Assembly (NCBI RefSeq): GCF_900168015.1
Contig: NZ_FUYR01000004.1
Coordinates: forward strand, 62,001 to 126,000
Direction: 5' to 3'
DNA length: 64,000 bases
Source of the DNA: Daejeonella lutea
Lineage (GTDB): Bacteria; Bacteroidota; Bacteroidia; Sphingobacteriales; Sphingobacteriaceae
Part shown: one piece after another, positions 19,106 through 27,950 of the stretch
How the letters are laid out: every line of letters begins with the position of its first letter
Position numbering within the stretch: the stretch's first letter is position 1
Position numbers and translations under genes: made by a program
Notes under the pieces: model-generated
Told to the model about the DNA's origin: nothing
Database searches by the model: none
The model's input: the letters and a program-made list of their open reading frames with translations, nothing else

Positions 19106-20434
19106 TTATTTGACAATTTGTCCATACAGATCGAAATCTTCCGCCCGGTCAATTTTAACATTTACGAAAGTTCCCGGTGTGGCATAATCAACGCTGGCGT
19201 TTAACAGAACCTCGTTATCCACTTCCGGAGAATCGAATTCAGTCCGGCCAATAAAGAAATCACCCTCTTTTTTGTCAATCAAAACTTTAAATTTCTGGCC
19301 GATCTTTAGCTGGTTTTTTTCGTACGAGATATGCTGCTGCACGCCCATAATTTCATCCACACGTTCCTGCTTTACTTCTTCAGGAACGTCGTCGATCAGT
19401 TGATGCGCATGCGTTTTCTCCTCATGGGAATAGGTGAAACATCCTAATCGTTCAAAACGTGTTTCCTCGACCCAATCTTTCATCTCCTGGAAATCCTGGT
19501 CTGTTTCACCCGGATAGCCGCAGATTAGGGTTGTACGCAAAGCTATACCCGGCACCTTATCGCGTATAGAGTTTACAAGGTCTACGGTTTTTTGTCGTGT
19601 AATCCCCCGGCGCATTGAACTCAGCATATTATCGGTTATGTGCTGAAGCGGCATGTCAAGATACTTACAAATGTTATCCCGCTCATTCATAACATCTAGA
19701 ATATCCATCGGAAAGCCCGAGGGGTAAGCGTATTGAAGCCGGATCCACTCAATTCCGTTCACATCAGAAAGGTTTCTGAGCAAGTCAGCCAGATTTCGTT
19801 TACCGTAGAGATCCAATCCGTAATAGGTGAGGTCCTGGGCAATAAGGATTAATTCTTTTGTTCCGTTTTTTGCAAGATACTTTGCTTCTCTGACCAGTTC
19901 ATCGATCGACTTTGACACATGCTTACCCCGCATCAGAGGGATTGCACAGAATGAGCACGGCCTGTTACAGCCTTCCGCTATTTTAAAATAAGAAAAGTGT
20001 GAGGGGGTTGTTAAAAGCCGTTCGCCTACGAGTTCATGTTTATAATCAGCTCCGATAGAAGACAAAAGATTCTGCAGGTCGTTGGTGCCAAAAAATGAGT
20101 CAACGTTCGTTATTTCAGCTTCCAGTTCAGGTTTGTATCTTTCAGAAAGGCATCCGGTAACAATAACTTTCCCAACTTTTCCTTCATCTTTTAACTGGCT
20201 GTATTCCAGAATAGTATCAATGGATTCCTGCTTTGCATTATCAATGAAACCGCAGGTATTAATAACTATGATATCGTTATTGTTCAGTTTTTCAGCCTCA
20301 TGAATTACATCCATCTGGTTTCCCCTCAGCTGCCCCATAAGGACTTCTGAATCATGAATGTTTTTAGAACATCCGAGGGTGATGACATTCACCCTGGGCT
20401 TTACTGCTACGCTGGTACTGATCTTAGTCTTCAT
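19106..20434 (-). CDS. rimO: Ribosomal protein uS12 methylthiotransferase RimO
   Basis: This radical-SAM enzyme adds a methylthio group to Asp88/89 of ribosomal protein S12. The 442-residue protein has the three expected parts. The N-terminal UPF0004 domain has the cysteine of VNVITLGCSKNIHDSE near residue 22 and further cysteines in NTCGFIDNAK and TGCLSERY. The radical-SAM core has CxxxCxxC in EGCNRPCSFCAIP near 155. A C-terminal TRAM domain includes FIGRTEFDSPEVDNEV. The IHDSE-type N-terminus fits RimO rather than MiaB. ftsY lies 14 bases upstream, a linkage conserved in Bacteroidota. Confidence 0.95.
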   Translation of the reverse strand: MKTKISTSVAVKPRVNVITLGCSKNIHDSEVLMGQLRGNQMDVIHEAEKLNNNDIIVINTCGFIDNAKQESIDTILEYSQLKDEGKVGKVIVTGCLSERYKPELEAEITNVDSFFGTNDLQNLLSSIGADYKHELVGERLLTTPSHFSYFKIAEGCNRPCSFCAIPLMRGKHVSKSIDELVREAKYLAKNGTKELILIAQDLTYYGLDLYGKRNLADLLRNLSDVNGIEWIRLQYAYPSGFPMDILDVMNERDNICKYLDMPLQHITDNMLSSMRRGITRQKTVDLVNSIRDKVPGIALRTTLICGYPGETDQDFQEMKDWVEETRFERLGCFTYSHEEKTHAHQLIDDVPEEVKQERVDEIMGVQQHISYEKNQLKIGQKFKVLIDKKEGDFFIGRTEFDSPEVDNEVLLNASVDYATPGTFVNVKIDRAEDFDLYGQIVK

Positions 20435-20448
20435 TTAATCTAATTCTC

Positions 20449-21411
20449 TTATTTAAAAAGCGAGTCTACAAACTCCTGCTTGTTAAATAACTGAAGGTGG
20501 TCTATGCCTTCACCCACACCAATATATTTTACAGGGATCTTAAACTGATCAGAGATTCCGATAACCACACCGCCTTTGGCCGTGCCGTCAAGTTTTGTAA
20601 GTGCAAGTGCGTTTACCTCGGTCGCCTGAGTAAATTGCTTGCATTGCTCGATTGCATTTTGACCCGTCGATGCATCCAGAACGAGCAATATCTCGTGCGG
20701 TGCACCCGGTACCACCTTTTGCATTACCTGTTTAATTTTGGTAAGCTCGTTCATTAGGGCAACCTTATTATGTAAACGTCCAGCGGTATCGATAATTGCC
20801 ACATCGTCTCCGTTTGCGACAGCCGACTGCAGGGTGTCGAACGCAACCGAAGCCGGGTCAGAACCCATTGGCTGCGCGACTACCCGAACACCAACACGCT
20901 CGCCCCATAATTTTATTTGGTCTACTGCAGCTGCGCGAAAGGTATCAGCCGCACCAAGTACAACCTTATTGCCTGCAAGTTTAAGTTTGTGAGCCAATTT
21001 GCCGATGGTAGTCGTCTTACCAACTCCGTTAACACCAACAACCATAATTACATACGGCTTATGACTCCCATATTCAAAGTTCCGGAAATCGTTGCTGTTA
21101 TTTTCTGATAGAAGCTTTTGTATCTCTCCACGCAGGATGCCGTTAAGCTCAGATGTATTTACGTATTTGTCCTCCGCGACACGAGCCTCAATGCGTGAAA
21201 TGATTTTCAGTGTTGTCTGAACCCCAACGTCAGACGTTACCAAAATTTCCTCCAGCTCATCCAAAACATCCTCGTCAACTGTTGATTTACCGACAACAGC
21301 CTTAGTGATTTTTGAAAACAGACCCTCTCTGGATTTTTCTAAACTCTTATCGAGAGCTTCCTGTTCCTCAACGTTGTTTTCTTTCTTTTTGAAAAAATCG
21401 AATAATCCCAT
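20449..21411 (-). CDS. ftsY: Signal recognition particle receptor FtsY
   Basis: FtsY is the membrane-associated GTPase that receives SRP-bound ribosomes at the Sec translocon. It has 320 residues from the ATG at 21411. The alternative upstream ATG at 21462 would add 17 residues encoded by the heptamer array, so I reject it. The short N-terminus MGLFDFFKKKE contains the amphipathic membrane-targeting helix. The NG domain carries VVGVNGVGKTTTIGKLA (G1), DTFRAAAVDQIK, DTAGRLH (G3) and TKLDGTAKGG (G4). It lacks the long acidic A domain of E. coli FtsY, as usual in this phylum. It is preceded by a terminator and array after the DUF4295 gene. Confidence 0.95.
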   Translation of the reverse strand: MGLFDFFKKKENNVEEQEALDKSLEKSREGLFSKITKAVVGKSTVDEDVLDELEEILVTSDVGVQTTLKIISRIEARVAEDKYVNTSELNGILRGEIQKLLSENNSNDFRNFEYGSHKPYVIMVVGVNGVGKTTTIGKLAHKLKLAGNKVVLGAADTFRAAAVDQIKLWGERVGVRVVAQPMGSDPASVAFDTLQSAVANGDDVAIIDTAGRLHNKVALMNELTKIKQVMQKVVPGAPHEILLVLDASTGQNAIEQCKQFTQATEVNALALTKLDGTAKGGVVIGISDQFKIPVKYIGVGEGIDHLQLFNKQEFVDSLFK

Positions 21412-21412
21412 G

Positions 21413-21565
21413 GACGTTATACGTTTTACGTTGTACGTTTTACGTTGAGTTATACGTAACACGTTCTACGCGATGAGTTAATAAGTTCTATGTGATACGT
21501 GTACGTTGTGTATAGGTCATGCAATAGGCGATTTGACGTACAACTTACAACGTACAACGTATAAC
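21413..21565. repeat. Long inverted heptamer array between DUF4295 and ftsY
   Basis: Starting two bases from the ftsY ATG, words such as TTATACG, TTTTACG, TTGTACG and TTTTACG run at 7-bp spacing. A degenerate middle follows, then ACGTACA, ACTTACA, ACGTACA and ACGTATA as the inverse arm. At about 150 bp it is among the longest arrays. It lies between a terminator and the ftsY start, so it would form most of any ftsY leader RNA. Confidence 0.85.
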
Positions 21566-21569
21566 TAAA

Positions 21570-21605
21570 AAAAGCCCCCCAACGTCAATACGCGGGCGGC
21601 TTTTC
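21570..21605 (-). terminator. Rho-independent terminator after the DUF4295 gene
   Basis: On the minus strand AAGCCGCCC and GGGGGGCTT form a GC-rich stem followed by a run of Ts. It separates the rpmB-rpmG-DUF4295 transcript from ftsY, or attenuates readthrough into it. Confidence 0.8.
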
Positions 21606-21623
21606 TTAAGTTCAATTTACTAA

Positions 21624-21788
21624 TTATTGACCGCTTTTACCGGCAATAGCGTCCTTCACGTGATCGTTATGAACGATAATTTCTTTAAATGAGTAAGCAC
21701 CAGTTTTTGGAGACTTAGTCATTGTTATAACCTTAGAGTATTCTTTACCAGCTCCGGTTTTTAGGGTTGCAACTACTTTCTTTGCCAT
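21624..21788 (-). CDS. DUF4295 small basic protein
   Basis: This 54-residue protein starts MAKKVVATLKTGAGKEYSK and ends with KDAIAGKSGQ; it is lysine-rich and has no cysteines. It matches the DUF4295 family, which in Bacteroidota lies directly after rpmB and rpmG, suggesting a ribosome-associated role, although that is inference from position. It ends just before a strong terminator. Inverted arrays sit on both sides of it. Confidence 0.85.
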   Translation of the reverse strand: MAKKVVATLKTGAGKEYSKVITMTKSPKTGAYSFKEIIVHNDHVKDAIAGKSGQ

Positions 21789-21795
21789 TTCTTTT

Positions 21796-21868
21796 TGAGT
21801 TGTAAGTTATAGATTGTAAGTTATAAGTAGATGCTTAGAACTTAGTACTTATAGCTTAGTACTTATAA
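21796..21868. repeat. Inverted heptamer array between rpmG and DUF4295
   Basis: The left arm has GTTGTAA, GTTATAG, ATTGTAA and GTTATAA; the right arm has AACTTAG, TACTTAT, AGCTTAG, TACTTAT and AACTTCT. Both arms keep a 7-bp period and are reverse complements over most of their length, with a short loop near 21828-21838. The word family differs from those in the neighbouring gaps. Confidence 0.88.
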
Positions 21869-21871
21869 CTT

Positions 21872-22054
21872 CTATTTAATTTCTTTGTGAACAGTCACCT
21901 TTCTTAGAACAGGGTTAAATTTCTTTAACTCCAAACGCTCCGTGGTGTTCTTTTTATTTTTTGTTGTAACGTAACGAGACATTCCAGCCATGCCACTTTC
22001 TTTGTGCTCGGTACATTCTAAAATAACCTGAACTCTATTACCTTTCTTAGCCAT
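21872..22054 (-). CDS. rpmG: 50S ribosomal protein L33
   Basis: This is a 60-residue component of the large ribosomal subunit. It begins [17 protein letters not shown] and has the L33 core [21 protein letters not shown] followed by a basic C-terminus, here read in overlapping parts [10 protein letters not shown] and [10 protein letters not shown]. Only one cysteine (Cys14) is visible, so it is the zinc-free (C-minus) form rather than the four-cysteine version. It lies between rpmB and the DUF4295 gene, with inverted arrays in both gaps. Confidence 0.95.
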   Translation of the reverse strand: MAKKGNRVQVILECTEHKESGMAGMSRYVTTKNKKNTTERLELKKFNPVLRKVTVHKEIK

Positions 22055-22066
22055 TGTACTTTGATG

Positions 22067-22140
22067 TTTTACGTTCTACGTCCTACGTTCTACGTCTGGG
22101 TGCGCTTGCACGTACAACGTATAACGTAATACGTATAACT
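22067..22140. repeat. Inverted heptamer array between rpmB and rpmG
   Basis: The left arm repeats TTTTACG, TTCTACG, TCCTACG and TTCTACG; the right arm repeats AACGTAT, AACGTAA, TACGTAT and AACTTAT. The loop is TCTGGGTGCGCTTGC. The right arm touches the rpmB stop codon at 22140, and the left arm ends 12 bases before the rpmG start. Confidence 0.88.
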
Positions 22141-22373
22141 TATATATACCCTTTTTTAAGGAACTTATTAATTACGGCTGTAATGCCATTTTTGCTGATG
22201 GTTTTGATCGCTGAAGTTGAAACTTTCAACGTGATCCATCTATCTTCTTCTGGAATGTAAAACTTTTTTACATGCAGGTTAGGGTAAAACTTACGTTTAG
22301 TTTTTACGTTCGAATTAGAAACGTTAAAACCGTTCATCGCCATTTTCCCGGTTAAATCACAAATTCTCGACAT
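22140..22373 (-). CDS. rpmB: 50S ribosomal protein L28
   Basis: This large-subunit protein has 77 residues, starting MSRICDLTGKMAMNGFNVS with the typical L28 N-terminus (xCxxTGK) and a basic KTKRKFYPNLH stretch in the middle. It is the first gene of the minus-strand run rpmB-rpmG-DUF4295-ftsY-rimO-bshC-ldh. The stop codon adjoins an inverted heptamer array. Confidence 0.95.
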   Translation of the reverse strand: MSRICDLTGKMAMNGFNVSNSNVKTKRKFYPNLHVKKFYIPEEDRWITLKVSTSAIKTISKNGITAVINKFLKKGYI

Positions 22374-23133
22374 GACTCTATGTGTATCTTTATTATTAAT
22401 CCAACTCTTTAAAGAGTTTGCAAATATCGGGAGAAAAAATCAGATACGCAAGAGTTTGGGAGAAAATTAACCAAGAAAAAGACTGGATCGTGAAAGTTGA
22501 AAGTGGGAAAGGGAAAGTTGAAAGGGAAATCTGAGATGGGTGTACTCTCTCATCGCTGCAGTTTTTGACATGAAGATCATTTTAGCCGAATAACTGCCCT
22601 GGCAGAAAGCAGCCGTTGCGCCCCGGTTTAGCGCGCAATTGAATTGCTGCTAGGTCAGTTTGGACAATTGCTAACCGAGACGACGATGAATAGTGGCAAT
22701 GCCACCACCAATTAAAACTGATCGACGCAAGCAGCTTTGGCTAATACCTGTTTGAGTAATAAAGTCAGGGCGTCTTTGCCAAACTACTGCGAAGAGCAGG
22801 ACCATCGTTCCCTAAGGATTACTGGACCTGCTTTTCAAAATATCATTCAAAAAATAATGCTGTATAGCCGTCATAATTGTCCTGTCCGCTTTTTTTCCAG
22901 TCTTACCCTATCACATTTCAATAGCTAAAATCTTTATTCTATTGACATAAAGCTAACCGATGAAGTGTACGTACACGTTGCGCTTATTGACTTCTTTCTC
23001 CCCCGTCACAAATCTTATACACGATAATGCTCCATCCACTTGCTTCCTATACATGAGAAAACTATTTTTACCCCACAAACGACAAATTCGTGCTGCATAA
23101 GCAGTGTGAAAGAATATTTTTTATACTAATAAA
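22374..23133. other. 760-base gene-free gap between divergent rpmB and acs
   Basis: No convincing gene is present. It contains a purine/pyrimidine-biased heptamer array at 22490-22528 (GTTGAAA, GGGAAA-type words). It also contains a minus-strand open stretch (22582-22740) with three consecutive TGG codons and no ATG, and several short frames I regard as chance. It should hold the promoters of both rpmB and acs, but I could not assign a confident -7/-33 pair. Confidence 0.6.
22490..22528. repeat. Single-arm heptamer array upstream of rpmB
   Basis: Words GTGAAA, GTTGAAA, GTGGGAAA, GGGAAA and GTTGAAA follow each other with spacing near 7. A matching inverse arm is not obvious. These are the same word family as the parC/msrA array. 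Confidence 0.6.
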
Positions 23134-25041
<1,908 letters not shown>

Positions 25042-25117
25042 AAAGGTTTAGGGATCCAAGCTCCAAACATTTCCTATCCCCTATGGTTATCTATACTATA
25101 ACCAAAAGATATTCACC

Positions 25118-25303
25118 ATGGATAAGTTAGAATTAAAAGGCAGCTGGAATGAGCTCAAAGGAAAAGTAAAACAAGCATATGCTGATATGACAGATGACGA
25201 CCTGAAGTACGAAGAAGGTAAAGACGATGAACTGTACGGACGTTTGCAGCAGAAAACAGGTAAGACACGGGAAGGTGTAATCGACTGGCTGAGAAGTTTA
25301 TAG
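25118..25303 (+). CDS. CsbD family stress protein
   Basis: This is a 61-residue, highly charged protein. It starts [19 protein letters not shown], the diagnostic CsbD opening, followed by an acidic middle ([15 protein letters not shown]) and [18 protein letters not shown]. CsbD proteins are small, helical and induced by general stress in other phyla; no molecular role is established. It has its own terminator about 95 bases downstream. Confidence 0.92.
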   Translation: MDKLELKGSWNELKGKVKQAYADMTDDDLKYEEGKDDELYGRLQQKTGKTREGVIDWLRSL

Positions 25304-25397
25304 TGGGCTGGAGTGTCGGATACCAGTTATCAGTTGCTGGAATCAGGCTGGGTGGCTGGCATACGTCGCCTGAAACTTCACTAATCATATAATTCAG

Positions 25398-25426
25398 AAA
25401 GCTCCCCCAATAGGAGGGAGCTTTTT
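25398..25426 (+). terminator. Rho-independent terminator after the CsbD gene
   Basis: AGCTCCC and GGGAGCT form a stem around a nine-base loop, followed by five Ts. Confidence 0.88.
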
Positions 25427-25522
25427 CATTATTGTATTTTAATAGTATAAATCTACGAGGAGCAGTGTATCCAGCAAACTGACACTGATCAATCCCTTTG
25501 ATAGTTTGCATAGTCGATTACC

Positions 25523-25553
25523 CAGTCAACTTTCAACTTTCAACTGTCAACTA
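25523..25553. repeat. Heptamer array directly upstream of the surE -7 element
   Basis: TCAACTT, TCAACTT, TCAACTG and TCAACTA run at exact 7-bp spacing and end five bases before TAATTTCG. Only one arm is obvious. A longer in-frame surE start at 25506 would translate this array, which is why I reject it. Confidence 0.8.
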
Positions 25554-25558
25554 TTTTG

Positions 25559-25566
25559 TAATTTCG
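25559..25566 (+). promoter_or_regulatory. Possible -7 element of surE
   Basis: TAATTTCG is the same word found before leuS. It ends five bases before the ATG, so if used, the transcript would be leaderless or nearly so. Confidence 0.35.
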
Positions 25567-25571
25567 TCACA

Positions 25572-26351
25572 ATGAAGAATAAACCAACCATACTTGTTGT
25601 TAATGACGACGGTATTACCGCTCCGGGCATTAAAGCCCTGATAGAGGTTATGCAAACTTTAGGGAATGTAGTCGTAGTGGCGCCTGACGGCCCGCAGTCG
25701 GCTACAGGTCATGCTATAACTATTGCCAAACCACTTCGATTGGATGGGGTAGACCTGTATGAAGGTGTGGAGATGTATAAATGCTCCGGTACACCAGTTG
25801 ATTGCGTGAAGTTGGCGGTTAATAAAGTATTCAAGGGTAAGAAGCCCGACCTTTGCGTGTCAGGCATTAATCATGGCTTAAATAATTCAATTAATGTTCT
25901 GTACTCGGGAACGATGTCTGCCGCTGTAGAAGGAGCGATTGAAAGCATACCGTCGATCGGCTTTTCGCTGGATGACTTTGAACTTGATGCAGACTTTAGC
26001 CATTGCAAAACATATATCGAAATTATAACGAAACAGGTTTTGAAGCATGGACTGGGCCTGGGCACCTTATTAAATGTGAATTTCCCTAAAGGAAATGCGA
26101 TCAAAGGGATTAAGATCTGCCGCCAGGCTAACGCAAAATGGGCAGAGGAATTTGATGAACGCCTTGATCCGCACAAAAGGAAGTACTACTGGCTGACGGG
26201 AGTTTTCCAGAATAACGACCATGGTGAGGATACAGACGTTTGGGCGCTGGAACATGGGTATGCATCAGTAGTTCCCGTTCAGTTCGATATGACTGCTCAT
26301 CATGCGATCCCAATTTTAAATACCTGGGATTTCGGTGAGAACAAAGGTTAG
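25572..26351 (+). CDS. surE: 5'/3'-nucleotidase SurE
   Basis: SurE is a metal-dependent survival protein that dephosphorylates nucleoside monophosphates. It has 259 residues from the ATG at 25572. The metal site VVNDDGITAPGI lies at residues 9-20 (Asp12, Asp13), followed by VVAPDGPQSATGHAIT near 38. CSGTPVDCVKLAV lies near 76 and the SGINHGLN motif near 98, contributing another metal ligand. lpxB follows after 114 bases, a common neighbour pairing in this phylum. Confidence 0.95.
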   Translation: MKNKPTILVVNDDGITAPGIKALIEVMQTLGNVVVVAPDGPQSATGHAITIAKPLRLDGVDLYEGVEMYKCSGTPVDCVKLAVNKVFKGKKPDLCVSGINHGLNNSINVLYSGTMSAAVEGAIESIPSIGFSLDDFELDADFSHCKTYIEIITKQVLKHGLGLGTLLNVNFPKGNAIKGIKICRQANAKWAEEFDERLDPHKRKYYWLTGVFQNNDHGEDTDVWALEHGYASVVPVQFDMTAHHAIPILNTWDFGENKG

Positions 26352-26420
26352 GCCTAATTCTGTTTTGCAGGGTATTTGTAATTAAGCCCTGCACGATCAA
26401 CCGTTACCTGCCACAAATCT

Positions 26421-26463
26421 TGACACTTGATACCTGCTACTTGATACCTGCTACTTGATACTC
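26421..26463. repeat. Direct repeat array immediately before lpxB
   Basis: TGATACCTGCTACT recurs with a 14-bp period (two heptamers) and ends two bases before the lpxB ATG. A leader starting upstream would include it right where a ribosome binds. Confidence 0.75.
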
Positions 26464-26465
26464 AC

Positions 26466-27596
26466 ATGAAATACTACCTCATTGCCGGAGAAGCGTCCGG
26501 AGACCTTCATGGTTCCAATCTTATGAAAGCCCTCAAAGTGGAAGATCCTGGTGCGGAATTTCGTTTCTTCGGGGGCGATTTGATGAATGCTGAAGGAGGG
26601 GTTCTGGCCAAACATTACTCTGAAATGGCCTTTATGGGGTTTGTTGAGGTTGTTGCTAATCTTAATACCATCTTTAAAAATATCAAGAAGGCGAAGGCTG
26701 ATATTCTCGCATTTAAGCCCGATGTGATCATACTAATTGACTTCCCGGGCTTTAATATGAAAATCGCACAGTTTGCGAAGGTTGAAAATATTAAGGTATT
26801 TTATTATATCTCACCAAAGGTTTGGGCCTGGAATCAACGGCGTGTTTTAAAAATTAAAAAATACGTTGACCGGATGTTTTGTATCCTGCCTTTTGAAATA
26901 GAATTTTATAAAAGCTGGGGGATGGATGTCGACTATGTCGGAAACCCAATTCTCGATGCTATCGCAGAGAACGAGCCTGACGATCAGTTCAAGATCACCC
27001 ACGATCTTGACGTGAGGCCCCTGATCGCGCTTTTGCCTGGTAGCAGAAAACAGGAACTGGACAGGGTTCTGCCAGAGATGGTTAAAACGGCAGACTTGTT
27101 TCCTGAATACCAGTTTGTAATTGCAGGCGCGCCAACATTTAAAGCGGAGGATTACCTGCCCTATCTGGATGGCCGGCAAATCCCTGTAGTATTTAACGCT
27201 ACTTACAATCTCGTCCGGAATTCAAAGGCTGCGGTAGTAACATCAGGTACAGCTACACTTGAAACTGCTTTGCTGAAAACTCCTCAGATCGTTGTATATA
27301 AAGGAAATCCTGTTTCCATTGCTATAGCCCGCGTTGTTGTTAATATCAAGTTTATATCTCTTGTAAATCTGGTGATGAACGATAGCGTTGTGAAAGAACT
27401 AATCCAGGAAGATTGTAACAGTAAAACCATCGCGCAAGAGCTGGATCTTATATTACATGACCAGCTATACCGGACTGGCATGCTAATAAATTATGATGAG
27501 CTTGCTGAGAAAATGGGTGGACCCGGAGCTTCGCAGAGGGCGGCAGCCTTGATGGTTGAGTATCTCCGCCGCTACCCGGTAATCGGTAGTCATTAA
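26466..27596 (+). CDS. lpxB: Lipid-A-disaccharide synthase
   Basis: LpxB, a family GT19 glycosyltransferase, joins lipid X and UDP-diacylglucosamine to make the lipid A disaccharide at the inner membrane. The 376-residue protein opens with MKYYLIAGEASGDLHGSNL, the family's GEASGD motif at residues 7-12. It then has MGFVEVVANL, the IDFPGFNMKIA block near 96, YYISPKVWAWNQRR near 118, LLPGSRKQEL near 190 and SGTATLETALL near 257. The last codons (PVIGSH) lie inside a heptamer array that continues after the stop. Confidence 0.95.
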   Translation: MKYYLIAGEASGDLHGSNLMKALKVEDPGAEFRFFGGDLMNAEGGVLAKHYSEMAFMGFVEVVANLNTIFKNIKKAKADILAFKPDVIILIDFPGFNMKIAQFAKVENIKVFYYISPKVWAWNQRRVLKIKKYVDRMFCILPFEIEFYKSWGMDVDYVGNPILDAIAENEPDDQFKITHDLDVRPLIALLPGSRKQELDRVLPEMVKTADLFPEYQFVIAGAPTFKAEDYLPYLDGRQIPVVFNATYNLVRNSKAAVVTSGTATLETALLKTPQIVVYKGNPVSIAIARVVVNIKFISLVNLVMNDSVVKELIQEDCNSKTIAQELDLILHDQLYRTGMLINYDELAEKMGGPGASQRAAALMVEYLRRYPVIGSH

Positions 27597-27695
27597 TCAG
27601 TAATCAGTAATCGGGAAATCAGTACGGCGGGTAGTAATAAGTGTTAGATAATCAGTAACCGTCGGGTTAGACGATGCCATTGAATACTGATTACC
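27578..27695. repeat. Heptamer array overlapping the lpxB stop codon
   Basis: GTAATCG, GTAGTCA, TTAATCA, GTAATCA and GTAATCG run at 7-bp spacing from within the last lpxB codons across the stop, followed by scattered copies. ACTGATTACC near 27685 is the inverse word. The same word family appears far away at 48869-49000. Confidence 0.8.
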
Positions 27696-27950
27696 ATGGA
27701 CTGTAGTTGGTACTACGCCATTTATCTTTAAAATGCCTTCATAATCTGATTGCTCACGGATTACCTGGAATAGGTCATTTGTACCAGTCACATTCTCCCC
27801 AAGTACTGGCATACCAGACAAGATCCCAAGCCCCGCCAACCAAGGATCGATTTTCTTCGTATATAAACCACAAGACAGGTTATCAACAAAAAGATTGTCC
27901 ACTTGTTATTGTATCTATCTGACAAAGAGCTTTTTTTCTTAACTTAACAT
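27696..27950. other. Gene-free stretch before the T9SS protein
   Basis: A minus-strand frame (27597-27902, 101 codons) is open here but begins in unique sequence, ends by translating the heptamer array, and shows no recognisable domain, so I do not call it. TTATCAACA and TTGTCCACT near 27877-27903 resemble DnaA boxes with mismatches. Nothing else is visible. Confidence 0.5.

Noticed and set aside
21412-21462. Longer FtsY start at 21462
   Set aside because: The extra 17 residues are translated heptamer array and the family starts at MGLFDFF.
22737-22928. Forward 63-codon frame upstream of acs
   Set aside because: No recognisable motif and no start signals; probably chance.
27597-27902. Minus-strand 101-codon frame after lpxB
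   Set aside because: Its last third is translated heptamer array and no domain is visible; composition looks fair, so conservation could revive it.
27877-27903. Two DnaA-box-like words (TTATCAACA, TTGTCCACT) as a replication origin
   Set aside because: Only two words, both with mismatches, no AT-rich unwinding region or dnaA/dnaN nearby.
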